A DNA stretch of 64,000 nucleotides, from the NCBI RefSeq assembly GCF_905147045.1, contig NC_065910.1, positions 3,720,001 through 3,784,000 of the forward strand, given 5' to 3'. The position numbers and the translations under genes were made by a program. Position 1 is the first letter of the stretch, and each line of letters begins with the position of its first letter. This DNA comes from Nymphalis io (Eukaryota; Arthropoda; Insecta; Lepidoptera; Nymphalidae). Positions 1 through 11,725 of this stretch are shown in pieces. The notes beneath the pieces are model-generated. The model worked only from the letters and a program-made list of their open reading frames with translations. It did no database searches and was not told the origin of the DNA.

Positions 1-140
1 TCCGACTGGGCGTGGCCTAGCGGCGCGACTTGATCACGTGATGATCATCGTAGTGGGTACTGGCCCTACCGAGCTCATCGACCAGCCACTCTTGCTTTAG
101 ACACTTCTGCTTGGACTCTCGGATGTGGCGGATATCTTAT
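1..140. other. GC-rich fragment of unknown origin
   Basis: The first 140 bases are clearly richer in G+C than the following AT-rich DNA. They contain a short interrupted palindrome, TGATCACGTGATGATCA, around a CACGTG core. I see no long open frame and cannot name the element. It may be the end of a repeat cut by the window edge. Confidence 0.3.
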
Positions 141-334
141 AAATAATATTTCAGATAAAAACCTATTCCCATACTGATTTTTAATAATATTTATATTTTA
201 ATGTTCAAAAGTTGAAAACGGCTTATCTTAACTGAATTTGCATAGACAACAAACACTACACCTTTATAATTTTAATTAGTACGCGGATCGCACGCAATCG
301 GCTAACTGATGGTATCTAGTCAACACTATATATA

Positions 335-545
335 GACATTGACACTGTAAGAAATATAACCGTTTCTTACATCGGCAATGGGCCATCGACCTTGAGAACT
401 AAGATGTTGTGTACTATAGTTACACTGGCTCACGCCACCTTCAAACCGAAACACAACAATACTAAATGTTACTGCTTGGCGATAGAATATATTTTAAGTT
501 GGTGGTAAATACCCAGAAGGGTCTTGCAGAATACATTACCACCAA
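335..545 (-). repeat. SINE-A, old diverged copy
   Basis: Matches the body of the SINE-A family (GACATTG..TGTAAGAAAT, then AACTAAGATGTT, CACTGGCTCAC, ACACAACAATA, GCGATAGAATAT, ending ACATTACCACC) with many substitutions. The poly(A) end of the family lies to the left, so the copy is on the minus strand. Its tail is missing. Confidence 0.75.
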
Positions 546-1114
546 ATAACATTACGTACTTACTTTTGGCATTACGTTTATCAAAAACTGATTATCAAAT
601 CCTGATTTTTTAAATAAAAACTAAATTAATATACATTAATATATATTGGTATACGGAATGGCTCACTCAGCTTTGGCCTTTAAATATCGCGAGCTCCAAC
701 TGTCAAGACTATTACAAGCAAAATACAAAATTTCTCGCATTTTTATAAAGAAGTGGTGGGTAGTTCATCAGGGTTGGAGACTTTGGAGAGTGTGGTTATA
801 TAATATATAAATAATTGAAAGGTGCTGTGTCACATAAATATTTTAGAAAACAAGTCAGTATTTTTTTAATCCTCATTAGGACATGTTATTTCAAATATAG
901 TGCAAGAGAAAAGATAAGAAACCCTTATCACTGTCTGCTTTGAAGCCTTACGTGACTTACTGTGAAATCTGAAATAAGCTTGTAAGTCTTATTTAGAAGT
1001 TACTCGTCACTCAATCACAATTACATTCAAAACAAAGAGAAATAATTAAGAGAAATGTTACAAATGTTTTATAATTCTAAATTTTGTTATTTAGAATAAA
1101 ATTGACAAGTGATG
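546..1114. other. No gene seen
   Basis: AT-rich DNA without a persuasive open frame, tRNA-like box or recognisable repeat. Confidence 0.5.
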
Positions 1115-1265
1115 AATGAAGCATCTATAGCGCAATGGTTTACGGGCTGCCTAATGAGGTAAGTCGCAGATTCGATCTTGACTCCTGGCTACTGTCGTCT
1201 CCACTCCTAACACAAGCTTTTCACTTAATTAAAGGGTTAAATAGGAATATTAGTAATGCCTTAAA
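1115..1265 (+). repeat. tRNA-headed SINE fragment
   Basis: Has a pol III A-box-like stretch (TAGCGCAATGGTTTACGGGC) and, about 30 bases on, a B-box-like CAGATTCGATCTTGAC. The following TGTCGTCTCCACTCC..CACAAGCTTTTCACTTAATT body is of a kind common in lepidopteran SINEs. The open frame over this stretch is not a gene. Confidence 0.6.
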
Positions 1266-1439
1266 TAACGATCAATGCTATTATTATTTTCAAAATATTT
1301 TTAAAAAAATACTAGTTTTACCCATAAGAGTGGAACATTTTAAAGTTATGGTGGAATAAAGAAAATAACGTACATGGATCCCAAGTCCTAAAACTTCCAT
1401 TTATTTTATTTTTAGATGTCTTTATATTAATCAATTCGA

Positions 1440-2060
1440 ATGCGTAGTATGAAATTTAACGGCCAACGTAAACATGCTTCAATTTCCTCCCGTCAGCGAA
1501 AATAGAGCGGCGACAGACAGCGAGCCACTAACGTTGTGTTAGGACCACGAAGTACCTACTTGGTGTTTGTGACCCGATTACGTCACAGGCGCAAGAGAAA
1601 AAAAAGGAAAGTTACATGAAGAACTCTTCGTGTCATCTCCTAAAAATTACGGCAATTGTCACGTAAAGGATACTGACGCAGCAGTAAAAGCACGCCTAAT
1701 TTTGATAAAGTCGAGAAATCCAAAATTACCCGTACCAGAAGCTGCTCCTGTAAGTGTGAATGAAAACCTCAGCGCCTACCATTCTCTTGTACATTTCCCG
1801 ACTGAACATACAAACACTGGAAAATAATCTCCTCCAGTGCATTTGATAAGGACAGGATAAGGGAAGAGTCGAATTGGTGAACATGGACAGAAGATATTGA
1901 AGCTTAAGCCGTTGGAGTCGTACGTAACCAAGTTACTGAACTTTCCAGATTCCGTTTGTGTCTGTTTCCCGCCAAGTCATCTTAGGGCCGCAAGAGTAGT
2001 GCTTAGAAGTTTGGGCTAGGTCGGATTTAAATCTCTGAGTGTGTGAATTTAGTGTTCAAG
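1440..2060. other. Composition island with stop-free frame 1576-1827
   Basis: This stretch has more G+C than its surroundings. On the + strand one frame is free of stops from 1576 to the TAA at 1825-1827 (84 codons), but it has no ATG at all. A good splice-donor-like GCTCCT|GTAAGT lies inside it at 1750. I do not recognise the peptide. It could be a decayed transposon coding fragment, a non-coding transcript or an exon. No function is claimed. Confidence 0.25.
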
Positions 2061-3637
2061 TCATTATTATTTTATGAATTTTAATCTTAGCTATATATTG
2101 TAAATTTGATATCTGCAGTAATTAAAAAAAATGACGACCGATTCAAGGTAAATACCGTTCAAAATATAAATTCTACCGACAAAACAATTAAATTATAATA
2201 CATATGCAGGATATCTGCATAGAATCAAGTAATGCTAGATCCACACTTTCGTTAAAAATATATATTTTATCTATGTCTATTTATAGATAACGTTTGTGTT
2301 TTGAAAGCTAAGTAAGAACAGATTCCTTGGCTCCCGTTTTACGTTAATCAGTACTTTTTCCCCCATAGTCATTTCATCCACTGGTCGCTTCCCCTAGCGA
2401 TATTTGTGTGAAGATTACAAGTTATTTATTGCAACGAGGGGACGTTGTTTCTGCGTAATTCTTTGCTTGTTCACACTGGGATTTTAATTTGTCAGTTGAA
2501 AGTTCATGTATTGATTTGTTGTAACCATTGTTGAAAAGAAAATTACTTTAAGATAAATGGTTAGTATTAATTAATTAGCCTAAAATTGTATATTACACGA
2601 TTACTAAACTTGTGTTAAATTGATATTTTTTTATAATAACAATACATTGAAGTAACTATTTGTTAGACGTAATATTAGGTATCAGTTGTGATGACGGATT
2701 GTCTTTTTTCGTTTAAATAAACGTTAAAGTAACGTCTAATGTGAAACAAGCCTAAAAGATTGTTAAAAGTAAAAGCGTCGTTTCAAACTGTACTTATCTT
2801 TTTTATTTCCTTGACCGCGAAAAATATGTTATAAAGTTGATTCAGCATTTTTATGCTGACTGTCCATAGCACAATGATAATTGATATAAAGCATACTGTA
2901 ATATAATAAATCTTTTTATTTTTAATTGTAACAAAAAAATAAAAGGTATAAATAAAAAAAAAAACATTAAAAAATTAAACTAACTTCAAAAGGAAAATAG
3001 AACCTATTCTTAAAAATAATAGTAGAAAGTGCATTAAAAAGTAAAAAACTATACGAAAATAGATTTTTTAATAGAAGGTTTTATGTTTATGTTATGTTAC
3101 ACTTGGCAATTATGAAACTTTATTTATCAACAAAGAAATATAAATATAATTAAGTACACACAGATAAAATAATAGAATAATAACGATGACAAATTGCGAT
3201 TGGCTAACTCTGTTACCGACATTTACAAATAAAAGTTTTAAGTGCCTTAGGGCTTAAATTAACTGTTAATCAAAGTATAAATTAATTACACCGTAATTAT
3301 ACCGTTTGTCCAATTAAGAATCTCTGCTCGCAGAACTTTCGAAGTACCCGCAACTAACAACTATCTTCGATCGAGGCTAAACTAAATGAAATAGGCAATT
3401 TTGATCAAACATAATCTTAAATATTCAAAACTTTGTAGTTTGTTTACTCTGAAATAGTAGTTTTGTAACAATTGTTATTAATTTTGAATGAATATATCAA
3501 TAACATAAAAATTTTTAAAGGGAATTTTAGTTTCAATTTTCGAATGGTAAATTGTAATTTGACAACTATTATTATAATGATTTATTATTGCGATTAATCG
3601 GTATTACTTATAAGCGTTATTTGATGAGTAATAAGGG
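2061..3637. other. No gene seen
   Basis: Very AT-rich, with frequent homopolymer A and T runs. I see no coding frame, tRNA box pair or clear repeat. Confidence 0.5.
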
Positions 3638-3780
3638 CGCGAACACAAGTCTGCGGTGCGGTACCGGCCACCGTATAATGGCAGGGCGCCGCTACCGGGA
3701 GCCGGCGCGGCGTCGTGCTGCAGCGCGGTGCCGTATTCGGTACACCGCAATGTTTTGTTGTTGCTTAGTTCGCACGTGTT
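3638..3780. other. Short CpG-rich island with imperfect inverted ends
   Basis: A sharp G+C-rich, CpG-rich block in AT-rich DNA. It begins TGCGGTGCGGTACCGG and ends CGGTACACCGCA, so the ends are imperfect inverted copies (TGCGGTG..TACCG). All overlapping frames are composition artefacts. It could be a small foldback element or a promoter-like island; neither is shown. Confidence 0.35.
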
Positions 3781-3979
3781 TATAAATATGGCTGACAATT
3801 TATATATCGAACTTTTAATTTCACTAGTGGAAGCACGTACCGTTCTCTTATTTAATAATGAATTATAAAAAAAAAATATATTAAAACATTGGCGTTATGC
3901 ATTTTCATTTGAATCGATCAAGCTATTTTAAGAGAAATATGACAACATTATCAACAAAAGTGTTAAACGTAGTAAATAT

Positions 3980-4062
3980 AAGAAATGGTTCAGTGGAAAC
4001 AACACGCGATCTTTATCGAGGTTCAAATCCAGGAAAGCGTCACTTAGTTAACAATTTTAGTT
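3980..4062 (+). repeat. SINE-C-like tRNA head, fragment
   Basis: Carries TGGTTCAGTGGAAAC (A-box-like) followed after about 30 bases by CGAGGTTCAAATCCAGG (B-box-like). The body is not recognisable beyond this. The open frame 3897-4124 across it is therefore not taken as a gene. Confidence 0.45.
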
Positions 4063-4729
4063 TTAGTGAAAGAATGAGTCCGGTGCCGCACTGTAGACAT
4101 GGGTCCACGCCCTTAATTCCATAATGACAGAAAGGTAGCAACCAGTTTAACTAAACAAACACTAAGCAATGTTTTTTATAAAATAAATAAAAAAGTAAAT
4201 AAGGATTATTAGCTATTATTAGAATGTAGCTTTTGTTATGTAAAATTTTGAAATAGCTATACTATAGCTAACCTAACTTAACCTATAAACCTAATCTACA
4301 TGTAAACGCATACACTGTTGGAATCACTAAATAAAAAGAAACACAAACCTGGATTGGACTACGAAGCGCTCGGTCGAGCTGGTAGAAGCGAACTCGAACA
4401 GTAAGTCCTCCGAAGTGTCAGCCGTTATATCTACAAATACAATTTGTGAACAATAGATTTATTTATTATTATTAGCCATGTTATGTCATTGTAATATATA
4501 ATAGCAATTAATCTTAACAATGGCGTTTAGTATGTGGAGATCGAATAATATATAATTAAAAAAACATGGCATATAGTTTTCCTTGTACATACATGTTATA
4601 TGAAGTGAGTCATTAACTCGTTAAAATAGAATACATTAATGTAAATTGTAGTTTAAAGTTGGTTGTATGCATAGAATAAATGATGAGTGAGTGACCGATG
4701 GAGTTAAATAACAGCAATTAAATATACAT

Positions 4730-4732
<3 letters not shown>

Positions 4733-4815
<83 letters not shown>
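4733..4815. repeat. (AT)n microsatellite
   Basis: An uninterrupted AT dinucleotide run of about 83 bases that directly abuts the tail side of the neighbouring SINE-A. Confidence 0.97.
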
Positions 4816-4818
<3 letters not shown>

Positions 4819-5098
4819 AAGGAAGGCGGACGAGCATATGAGCCACCTGATGGTAAGTGGTCATCAAACGCCCTTAGACATTGGCATTGTAATAATGTCA
4901 ACTATCGCTTATAGCCAATGCGCCCCCAACCTTGGGAACTAAGATTTTATGTCCCTTGTGCCTGTAATTACACTGGCTCACTCACCCTTCAAACCAGAAC
5001 ACAACAATATCAAGTATTGCTGTTTTGCGGTAGAATATCTGATGAGTGCGTGGTACCTACCCAGACGAGCTTGCACAAAGCTCTACCACCAGTAAGAA
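4816..5098 (-). repeat. SINE-A, near full length
   Basis: Well-preserved copy on the minus strand, from AAAAGGAAGGCGGACGAGC (complement of the tail region) to CTACCACCAGTAA (complement of the head). The minus strand reads head, B-box-like TTTGAAGGGTGAG, then CATCAGGTGG and tail. The frame 4918-5154 inside it is not a gene. Confidence 0.9.
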
Positions 5099-6454
5099 TG
5101 AAACGATATCCCCATTTCGCATTATATAGAGCTATATTTTTAGTGGATACCTAAAAGTTACTTGATAATGATTATTTTAGGAATCGTTAAAATGTGATGA
5201 GTATATTTTAATGGCGAGTTTAAGACAGCTTAAGGCTGATTTATTATTCGTTCGACTATTTTAATGATATCTGGATTTAAAAAAGTTTTTAAATGCTTTT
5301 TTGTCAAATATTTTATTATGCGTAAATATAATCTGGATTTATGGTGAGTTTGTTTTTTATTAAACCTTATCCAATAATATACTGGTGTTTTAGTAGCCCT
5401 TACTTTTGGAAGTTGTCAGTCAGTGTTAGAACATCAGTTTGTCCTGCGCCTAAATTCCCGTTTGATCATGAGAGCGAGGAAATAAATTGCACCTGTGTTT
5501 GCGGACACACACGAGCACTATAACATCTCATGTTTATTTGTTTATTCTCCATTGAGAAATTGGTAAGAAAACATCATTATCATCTTATATATTGTTGTTA
5601 CGTAAAAAATGAACAAACCCATAAAGTAACTTCGTTTTGGTAAAAGGAATTTAGCATTGTTATTGCTATAGTTCTTTATTTGATTTTTTTTTATTTAAAT
5701 AACACTAAGAAAAACTTGAATAGAGCTCGTTCGAATTTAATTCACACTTATCCACAGAGATTGCATTTTATTCAATGCTATCTAAAAATCTACTTCGAAT
5801 ATAAAATAAACGCTTTATAGTTTTATTAGAAGTAACTTCGCTCTTAACGCTTTTTATTCTTGCAGAACCACTGATTAAATACAAACTTCGTTTTATAATT
5901 TTCTCGGGAGCGCGTTAATAAAATTGCAATTAAAATCTTTATCGCCACTTTCATAATCTTTACATTTACAATAATAAACTTTTAATTGCTTACCAGTTTC
6001 TGGGAATTCATCTATGAAAAAAATGACATGATAATACTATCATCCTCGTTTTTGTCTTCGTGTGAGCGATTAGGCGTGAATGCGTAATAAACAAAACTTA
6101 GAGAGGATGTAGATAAATGAATACAGCATTCTTTCAATGCCGTTTTAATCTGTTCATTCCATTATTATATAAAAATAAAAATATCCTTTGTATAACTAGT
6201 CTTTTGTTATATGAAAGTATAATGTTATATTTGTTTATTTACTATGAATATTTGTGAAACAATACCGTAGGATAAATTGAATAACGAAAAACTCAAATGA
6301 AAGATTGAAAATTAAATCGGAATGATAATTCAATTTTTATTTTAAATGAAATATCATACAAAATTTTGATTTTGATAATTATATTTTCGAATTTAATCTA
6401 ATAATAATGTATAAAATACTTATGTTTACCGCTTTACATATTATTGTTATGTTT
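5099..6454. other. No gene seen
   Basis: AT-rich DNA with no supported coding frame or repeat. Confidence 0.5.
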
Positions 6455-6612
6455 TGAAGGGCTTATCTTAATTCCCAAGTTTTGGTGGCACATTAACGAT
6501 GGAATGGTTGGTTAATATTTCTTGCAGTAATTTTAATGTCTATTCTAATGTCTATTATGGGCAGGGCTATGACTGCTTACCATCAAGCTGTTCATTTGAC
6601 CGTCAACCTATA
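6455..6612 (+). repeat. SINE-A, diverged 3' half
   Basis: Recognisable as SINE-A by TTCCCAAGTTTTGGTGGCACATTAACGATG and GACTGCTTACCATCAAGCTG. The phrase TCTATTCTAATG is locally duplicated. It lacks the head. Confidence 0.65.
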
Positions 6613-6924
6613 AAAAAAATATTGCGTTTTATCGATCGTTTATTTTATAATTGCGGTTAATTCGAATTTATAAATAAGTAAAGCCTTGCAGGCTTATACC
6701 ACAGCCAAAGACCCGTTTCCTCTTATATTGAAGATTTAAATAGAACATTTCTAAAACATACAACATCACATTATTCATTTTTCACACGAAGAATCGGAAT
6801 TCTAATTCAATAAGGAAAATGCTATCAGTCTTGCAAACATTCCATTTGATCATGACCATACAGTGTGTATTTGCAATTAATATATAAATCTTCAATTTAA
6901 GTCGTTATAATATATCAATGATGA

Positions 6925-7363
6925 CGTTTCCATTCCCAAGGTTGGTGGTGCATTAGTGTTGTAAGGAATGGTTAATATTTCTCACACTCCAATGTCTATG
7001 GGCGGTTGTGACTACTTTTTTTATATAGAATAGTAAGGCGGACAAGCATATGGGCCACCTGATGGTAAGTAGTCACCAACGCCCACAGACATTGGCATTG
7101 TAAGAAATGTTAACCATCGCTTACATCACCAATGCGCCACCAACCTTGGGAACTAAGATGTTATGTCCCTTGCGCCTGTAATTAACCTGTAAGTAACCCT
7201 TTAAACCGGAACACAGCAATACCAAGTGCTGCTGTTTTGCGGTAGAATATCTGAGGAGTGGGTAGTAACCTACCTAGACAAGCTTGCACAAAACTCTATC
7301 ACCAGTAGGTACTTAACATCAGGTAGCCCATTTGCTAGTCCACCTACCTTTTATATAAAAAAT
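6925..7363 (+). repeat. SINE-A, 3' half, split by a second SINE-A
   Basis: The left part (6925-7015) ends ..GGGCGGTTGTGACTACTT. The right part (about 7319-7363) resumes ACATCAGGTAGCCCATTTGCTAG..TATATAAAAAA. Together they make the 3' half of one + strand copy, interrupted by a minus-strand copy at about 7017-7312. A short TACTT appears on both sides of the insert, as expected of a target duplication. Confidence 0.75.
7017..7312 (-). repeat. SINE-A, full length, nested insertion
   Basis: Minus-strand copy running from TTTTTTATATAGAATAG (complement of the poly(A) tail) to ATCACCAGTAG (complement of the head). It sits inside an older + strand SINE-A, so it is the younger of the two. Confidence 0.85.
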
Positions 7364-7856
7364 ATATATATACAACACAATAATTATTTTTAAAATAATA
7401 TATTTAAATAAAAATTAAAAAAGCTTAACGTACAACTCATGAACTTTTAGAATAATTGCAAGAATGCAAGCAGCATTTCCCCAGTGGAATGCTACAAATG
7501 AAACACATACGAGAATTCTATAAATGTTATCAAATTGACTTTGAAGCTCAACGCGCATTGTGGTGATCTCATAACAATATTATAATTAAAGTTACAATTT
7601 GTCATATTTTAAAACATATTTCACATAATATGATAGTTTTTTTTTTTCATTTATATATATTCAAAGTGAAAAAAATATACGTGTGAAAGTCTATTTTGTT
7701 TCGATTCGCTCGATTCATTAAGAATGTATATATCTATATGTAGTTGTTATATAAATGTATCTAACGTTATTCTTATATATATATAGAATGACACCCATAC
7801 TTCAAACGTAACATAACTCTTAAGGCCAATGGGATAGTTTCTAATGTCATATTAGA

Positions 7857-8655
7857 TTAGTGGTAATTAATATCCTGCCAGCCTTTGAAGCCTGGATGAG
7901 ACGAAAGCGACGAGTCATCTTTGGACTTACGCAGGTAATGACCGGTCACGGTTGTTTTGGAGAATACCTGTGTAACATCGGACGCGAATCGTCGGCGATG
8001 TGCCACCACTGCGGTGCGCACCGAGATGCCGCTCAGCATACGCTGGAGGTGTGCCCCGTGTGGAATGCGGAGAGGGAGATCCTGGTCCTCGAAATCGGGC
8101 ATTACCTGTCCCTGCGAGCACTCGTGTCAGCGATGCTCCGCAGGGAATCGGCGTGGATGGCCGTAGCCTCCTTCTGGGAGACCGTCAAGGTCCAGAAGAA
8201 GACAGCGGAGCGGGAACAGGAGAGGGCCGATCCTGCTCGGCGGAGACGACGTCGACGTCATCTCGGCCGTCCCACAGCCCCGACGCCTGGAGCTTAAAAG
8301 ATAGGGTGTAACCCCGGGGCCGTGGAGATGTGAAATGGGGGCCTCGCGTGTCTTATTTCAGACAGCCCTGAGGAGGACGGCAGCCGGGATGGCCTCGCGC
8401 TGCCGTACGCACTAGCGAGGAGTGCGAGGGTCGAGATTACCTTCGCCCCCTGAGGAGAGTTCCGCCGAGCCACGAGCGGAGCAAAGCACGGGAGAGGCCG
8501 CGGATGCGTTATATCAACACGATCCAGCAGCCTCTCCGATCTGTGCCGAGGACGGCTATCGCAGTGGTTTTAGTAGGTAAGAATAACCCACATAACCCAG
8601 ATCCCCTCAATGGGAGTTGGGTACCTTTCTGAAGGTTTCCACAAGGTAAAAAAAG
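7857..8655 (+). pseudogene. R1-clade LINE, 3' terminal fragment (end of ORF2 plus 3' UTR)
   Basis: Open frame 7860-8297 gives the extreme C-terminus of a non-LTR retrotransposon polyprotein. It has a conserved LTQVMTGHGCFGEYLC segment, then a CCHC knuckle C-x2-C-x8-H-x4-C (CHHC..HTLEVC) typical of I/R1-group LINEs, then an acidic/basic tail rich in Arg. The reverse transcriptase and endonuclease are absent, so this is a strongly 5'-truncated dead copy. The region after the stop (8298-8655) is G+C-rich, contains GTGGTTTTAGTAGGTAAGAAT and CCACATAACCCAGATCCCCTC, and reads as the 3' UTR. Overlapping frames on both strands are shadows. The clade call rests on pattern recognition of this C-terminus. 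Confidence 0.8.
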
Positions 8656-9613
8656 TGGTAATTAGTAACGAGACATAACTGGCTTTCCTGCTGAGCAAAG
8701 GTAGTTCATGCTGATAATTATTTTTCATAAAGAAGCTTTTAAAATACTGCAATTTTATTTAATTAATATTTTAAAAAGACTAAATTTTAAAACAAGTAAT
8801 TAGTATTTTTTTATAAATTATAATAAAGTATAATAAATATATAAGTTTAATGTTTTTTACAAATTTAATAACCAAACCGATAATTTCAGACTTCCAGACA
8901 TAGACTGCTATAATATCCAACAGAAAAATCCAAGATTTCACCAGTATAAACTTGTCAAACAGATTTGGATTGAAACCGTAAAGAAGGAAAATTGTACAAT
9001 ACAAAATTTGATTACTGTCAAATATATGATTGTGACGTACCGATATGCTTCCGTTTTCCAATACAACGCGACAAAGCGAAAAAGCGAAGTAACACAGATA
9101 CGCGGTATCTTAGTACTTCGTATCTACATTATCAAATAGATAGTAACAACGTGACAGACGTATTTATAAGTTATTCAAGAAATCAACAATGAAGATCAAA
9201 AGTCCAATAATTTGGATAAGCTGTTTTGGTAGACACCTGTTACTATTTACTATTAAACATGTGTTCAAAATTTAATTATGATCGGTTGAACAGTTATAAC
9301 GTTTAAACGTAACATACAAATGCACAAACTCACATTTGCATTGTAATATTTAAAAAAACTTAGGACTATATGAGTCACATATCTGTATTTTTGTACTACG
9401 ACAATTCTACACGAATGAAGAACTATCCTGAGTGAAGAAATACAGATAAAATATCTGTTCCCGCACACTTCGGCACTATAATATCTCCGGCGCAGTTGGT
9501 AGTCAGAAAGACTTCATAACTTTTTAATAGAAAATATTATACATACATTTTAAAAATAAATATATCGTTTGATATAAGCATATCCTGTTCAGAATTATAG
9601 GAATAAGACAAAC
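8656..9613. other. No gene seen
   Basis: AT-rich. The open frames at 8780-9061 (minus) and 8992-9192 (plus) overlap each other, lack domain-like features and look like chance. Confidence 0.45.
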
Positions 9614-9790
9614 ATGAAATACGATCAAACGGAAACTATAAAATGCACAAAGTGCAGCGATAGATTAATATCATACAACGCCACTAACTTTGGTTGGCAT
9701 CAAGCACCGACAAAAGCCGACAATAGCCGACACCGAGACTGTTATCTGAAATGTGATCAGTCATGTTGCTTAATTGGAAACCACGTATGA
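9614..9790 (+). CDS. Putative 58-residue cysteine-rich microprotein or exon, unrecognised
   Basis: ATG at 9614 opens 58 codons ending in TGA. Six cysteines are grouped as C-x2-C (residues 11 and 14), C-x3-C (43 and 47) and CC (51-52), with one Trp and a hydrophilic middle. The N-terminus (MKYDQTETIK) is not a signal peptide. Codon content is less AT-rich than the surroundings. The frame stays open upstream to 9578, and a splice-acceptor-like CCTGTTCAG ends at 9592, so an internal exon is an alternative. The frame's last codons overlap a weak donor-like GTATGA. I know no family for it, and it may be chance or a transposon remnant. Confidence 0.2.
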   Translation: MKYDQTETIKCTKCSDRLISYNATNFGWHQAPTKADNSRHRDCYLKCDQSCCLIGNHV

Positions 9791-10317
9791 TGTTCTTAAT
9801 AAAAGTTTATGGAAAAGCTTATTTTTAGTGTTAAGATACAATCAAGAATGAATTAAGTATGAATAAAATTGTTGGTTTTTAAGTTTTTATCTTTTACTTG
9901 CATATTTACTGTAATTTAGCGTTTATATTTATTTATTATATTAATATAGAATTTCTTATATATTAATACTAAAATAAATCAAAATTTGAAATTAAAATTT
10001 TTGAATTCATATAAAAACATTCCACTTAGTTTTTGTGCTAAAATACTTAGATTCAAGAAAACTAACGAATGAAACTCAATAGGTTTTTTATGTAAAACCT
10101 TATAATTTCTTACTATTTTCTATAATAGACAGAAATAGCCAGAAGACGATCGTTTCATTCCAGTTCATTCGTAATTCAATAGTGTGATAGATATTACTAT
10201 TATTTGTTTACTTTTCGATTTTTCTTCGACAATTTCTATGTGTTGAAAAATTTTACCATTGTGTGTGACATTTCGAATCACATAATTTCCATTCCGTCTT
10301 AAAATAATAAATCGGTA
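9791..10317. other. No gene seen
   Basis: AT-rich DNA, no supported feature. Confidence 0.5.
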
Positions 10318-10450
10318 GTAATATTATAAATGTGAAAGTGAGTTTATTTGTTACGCTTTCAAGTCTAAGCTACTCAACCGATTGTTGTGTAATTTTACAT
10401 AAACTTTATCGAGATAACAGAAAATCACATAGAGTACCTAATCCCTCCCC
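10318..10450 (+). repeat. Degenerate transposon remnant, Helitron-like wording
   Basis: AATATTATAAATGTGAAAGTGAGTTTATTTGTTACGCTTTCAAGTCTAAGCTACTCAACCGATT is the sort of phrase seen at the 5' side of short lepidopteran Helitron-like elements. No CTAG end was found to close it, so the assignment is weak. Confidence 0.3.
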
Positions 10451-10867
10451 TTAATGAAATTCAGCAAGAGAATAAATGTCAATAATTGATTCAAAACTAT
10501 ACTAGGTGTAGCTTCAAAATTGTTGTCATATATTTAGGTAAATGTAAATAATAACTCTTGATAAAGCTCAGTAGAAGACCGTTTTAAGTTACATATTATT
10601 TAAAGCAAGCAAGTATATTAAACTAAGGGTGAGAACGGTGAGCCAATTATAATATCAGATGACCTTGCCAATACCTGAAAAAAACCTGGCTAACCATTGA
10701 CATAATGTTTTTATTTATTGTTACTTTGCTTATCAATTTTATAAAATCTGAACAACTTACTTTTTTATTACTTAATCTGTATTACCCTTAATTAGAAAGG
10801 CGAAAAGTAACCATTTGGGTACAATATATAATAAACATATAATATAAGTGCTTACTAAATCCTATTG

Positions 10868-10970
10868 CTCGACCTCTTAAGGAGAGCTTAGAGCTCGTTC
10901 CATCACACTAGTCTAATGCGGTTTGATGGATACACGTTATGTGGCAGAGTTTCATCTGACGCAAAAGCAA
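10868..10970 (-). repeat. SINE-C fragment
   Basis: GACCTCTTAAGGAGAGCTTAGAGCTCGTTCCATCACACTAG..TAATGCGG..TGTGGCAGAGTTTCATC follows the complement of the SINE-C 3' half. Confidence 0.65.
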
Positions 10971-11462
10971 ATTAGCTCATAATATTTAGTGGTGATAGTG
11001 GTTTAGCTGATTTGGAAAAAATGAAAAATTCACTTTATTTCCGCAAGCTTCTATGTGCGCAATGGGGATAAAAAAAAGACTTATGATCCTTTCACTAGAG
11101 TAAGAGTAGAGTAAAGGTGTTAGTTCATAACATACTAAAATATCATTTGAATGTACTTATTAACCGGACGACCGAGTTCGGGTCTTGTAATTTCTTAAAA
11201 AATATATTTAATTTTTTTGTAAAAACTTGTGTTTTTCAGAAAAGACGTCTATATAGACAAACATAAAAATCAAAACCATATCAAAATTGAAGACAAATCT
11301 TTACAGTTGTTTTTGAGATACACGAAATAAATATATTATATAAAAGTTTTGCTTATTTAACAAAGAGAATGTAAAATAAGAGAGAAATAAATATTAATAA
11401 ATAACTTATTATTATATGACGCTGGTTATAATAACATAATTAAATTATGTTTAATACTAAAT

Positions 11463-11535
11463 AAGATCGGGATGGTTGGCGTTCTATGGGAGAGGCTTTC
11501 GTCCAGCAGTGGACGGCGATAAGCTAATATATATA
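11463..11535 (+). pseudogene. RTE-like LINE, last codons
   Basis: The + strand reads GWRSMGEAFVQQWTA in one frame, followed soon by an AT-rich simple tail. Short pieces with this wording are the usual 5'-truncated 3' ends of RTE-type LINEs in Lepidoptera. Nothing upstream is preserved. Confidence 0.5.
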
Positions 11536-11558
11536 ATACTACATATACGTATATTTTA

Positions 11559-11725
11559 CTAGCAGTTCACCCCGACTACGTCCCGAAAAAAAAGTGGAAC
11601 CCGACCGTAGTGACATCTACCGTGTCCATTCTAAACCACCTAGGGACCCACTCAAACACACACAAAAATGTTATCAAAATCGGTCCAGTCGTTTCGGAAG
11701 AGTTCAGTGACATATAGTATATATA
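11559..11725 (-). mobile_element. Helitron-like 3' end fragment
   Basis: On the minus strand this reads ..CGGTCCAGTCG (complement) through a G+C-rich GGGACGTAGTCGGGGTGAACTG to a terminal CTAG at 11559-11562 followed by T. A G+C-rich hairpin just before CTAG and a T flank are Helitron traits. The 5' end is not clear. Confidence 0.4.

Noticed and set aside
1115..1200. True tRNA genes at A/B-box pairs across the window
   Set aside because: None folds into a complete cloverleaf with an acceptor stem. All belong to SINE heads.
3588..3868. Overlapping open frames in both strands of the GC-rich island
   Set aside because: Three frames cover the same bases. G+C-rich sequence simply lacks stop codons, and none has a recognisable peptide.
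4704..4901. Tyr/Ile repeat protein on the minus strand
   Set aside because: Translation of the AT microsatellite.
4918..5154. Conserved-looking 78-codon frame, also seen at 17808-18011 (minus) and near 37029-37259
   Set aside because: The repeated peptide is the translation of SINE-A copies, not a gene family.
8000..8311. Alternative frames across the R1-type fragment
   Set aside because: Shadows of the LINE C-terminus frame, which carries the CCHC knuckle.
9653..9740. Odorant-binding-protein exon suggested by CYLKC in the small Cys frame
   Set aside because: A single C-x3-C is too little. There is no signal peptide, and the flanking pattern does not fit the family.
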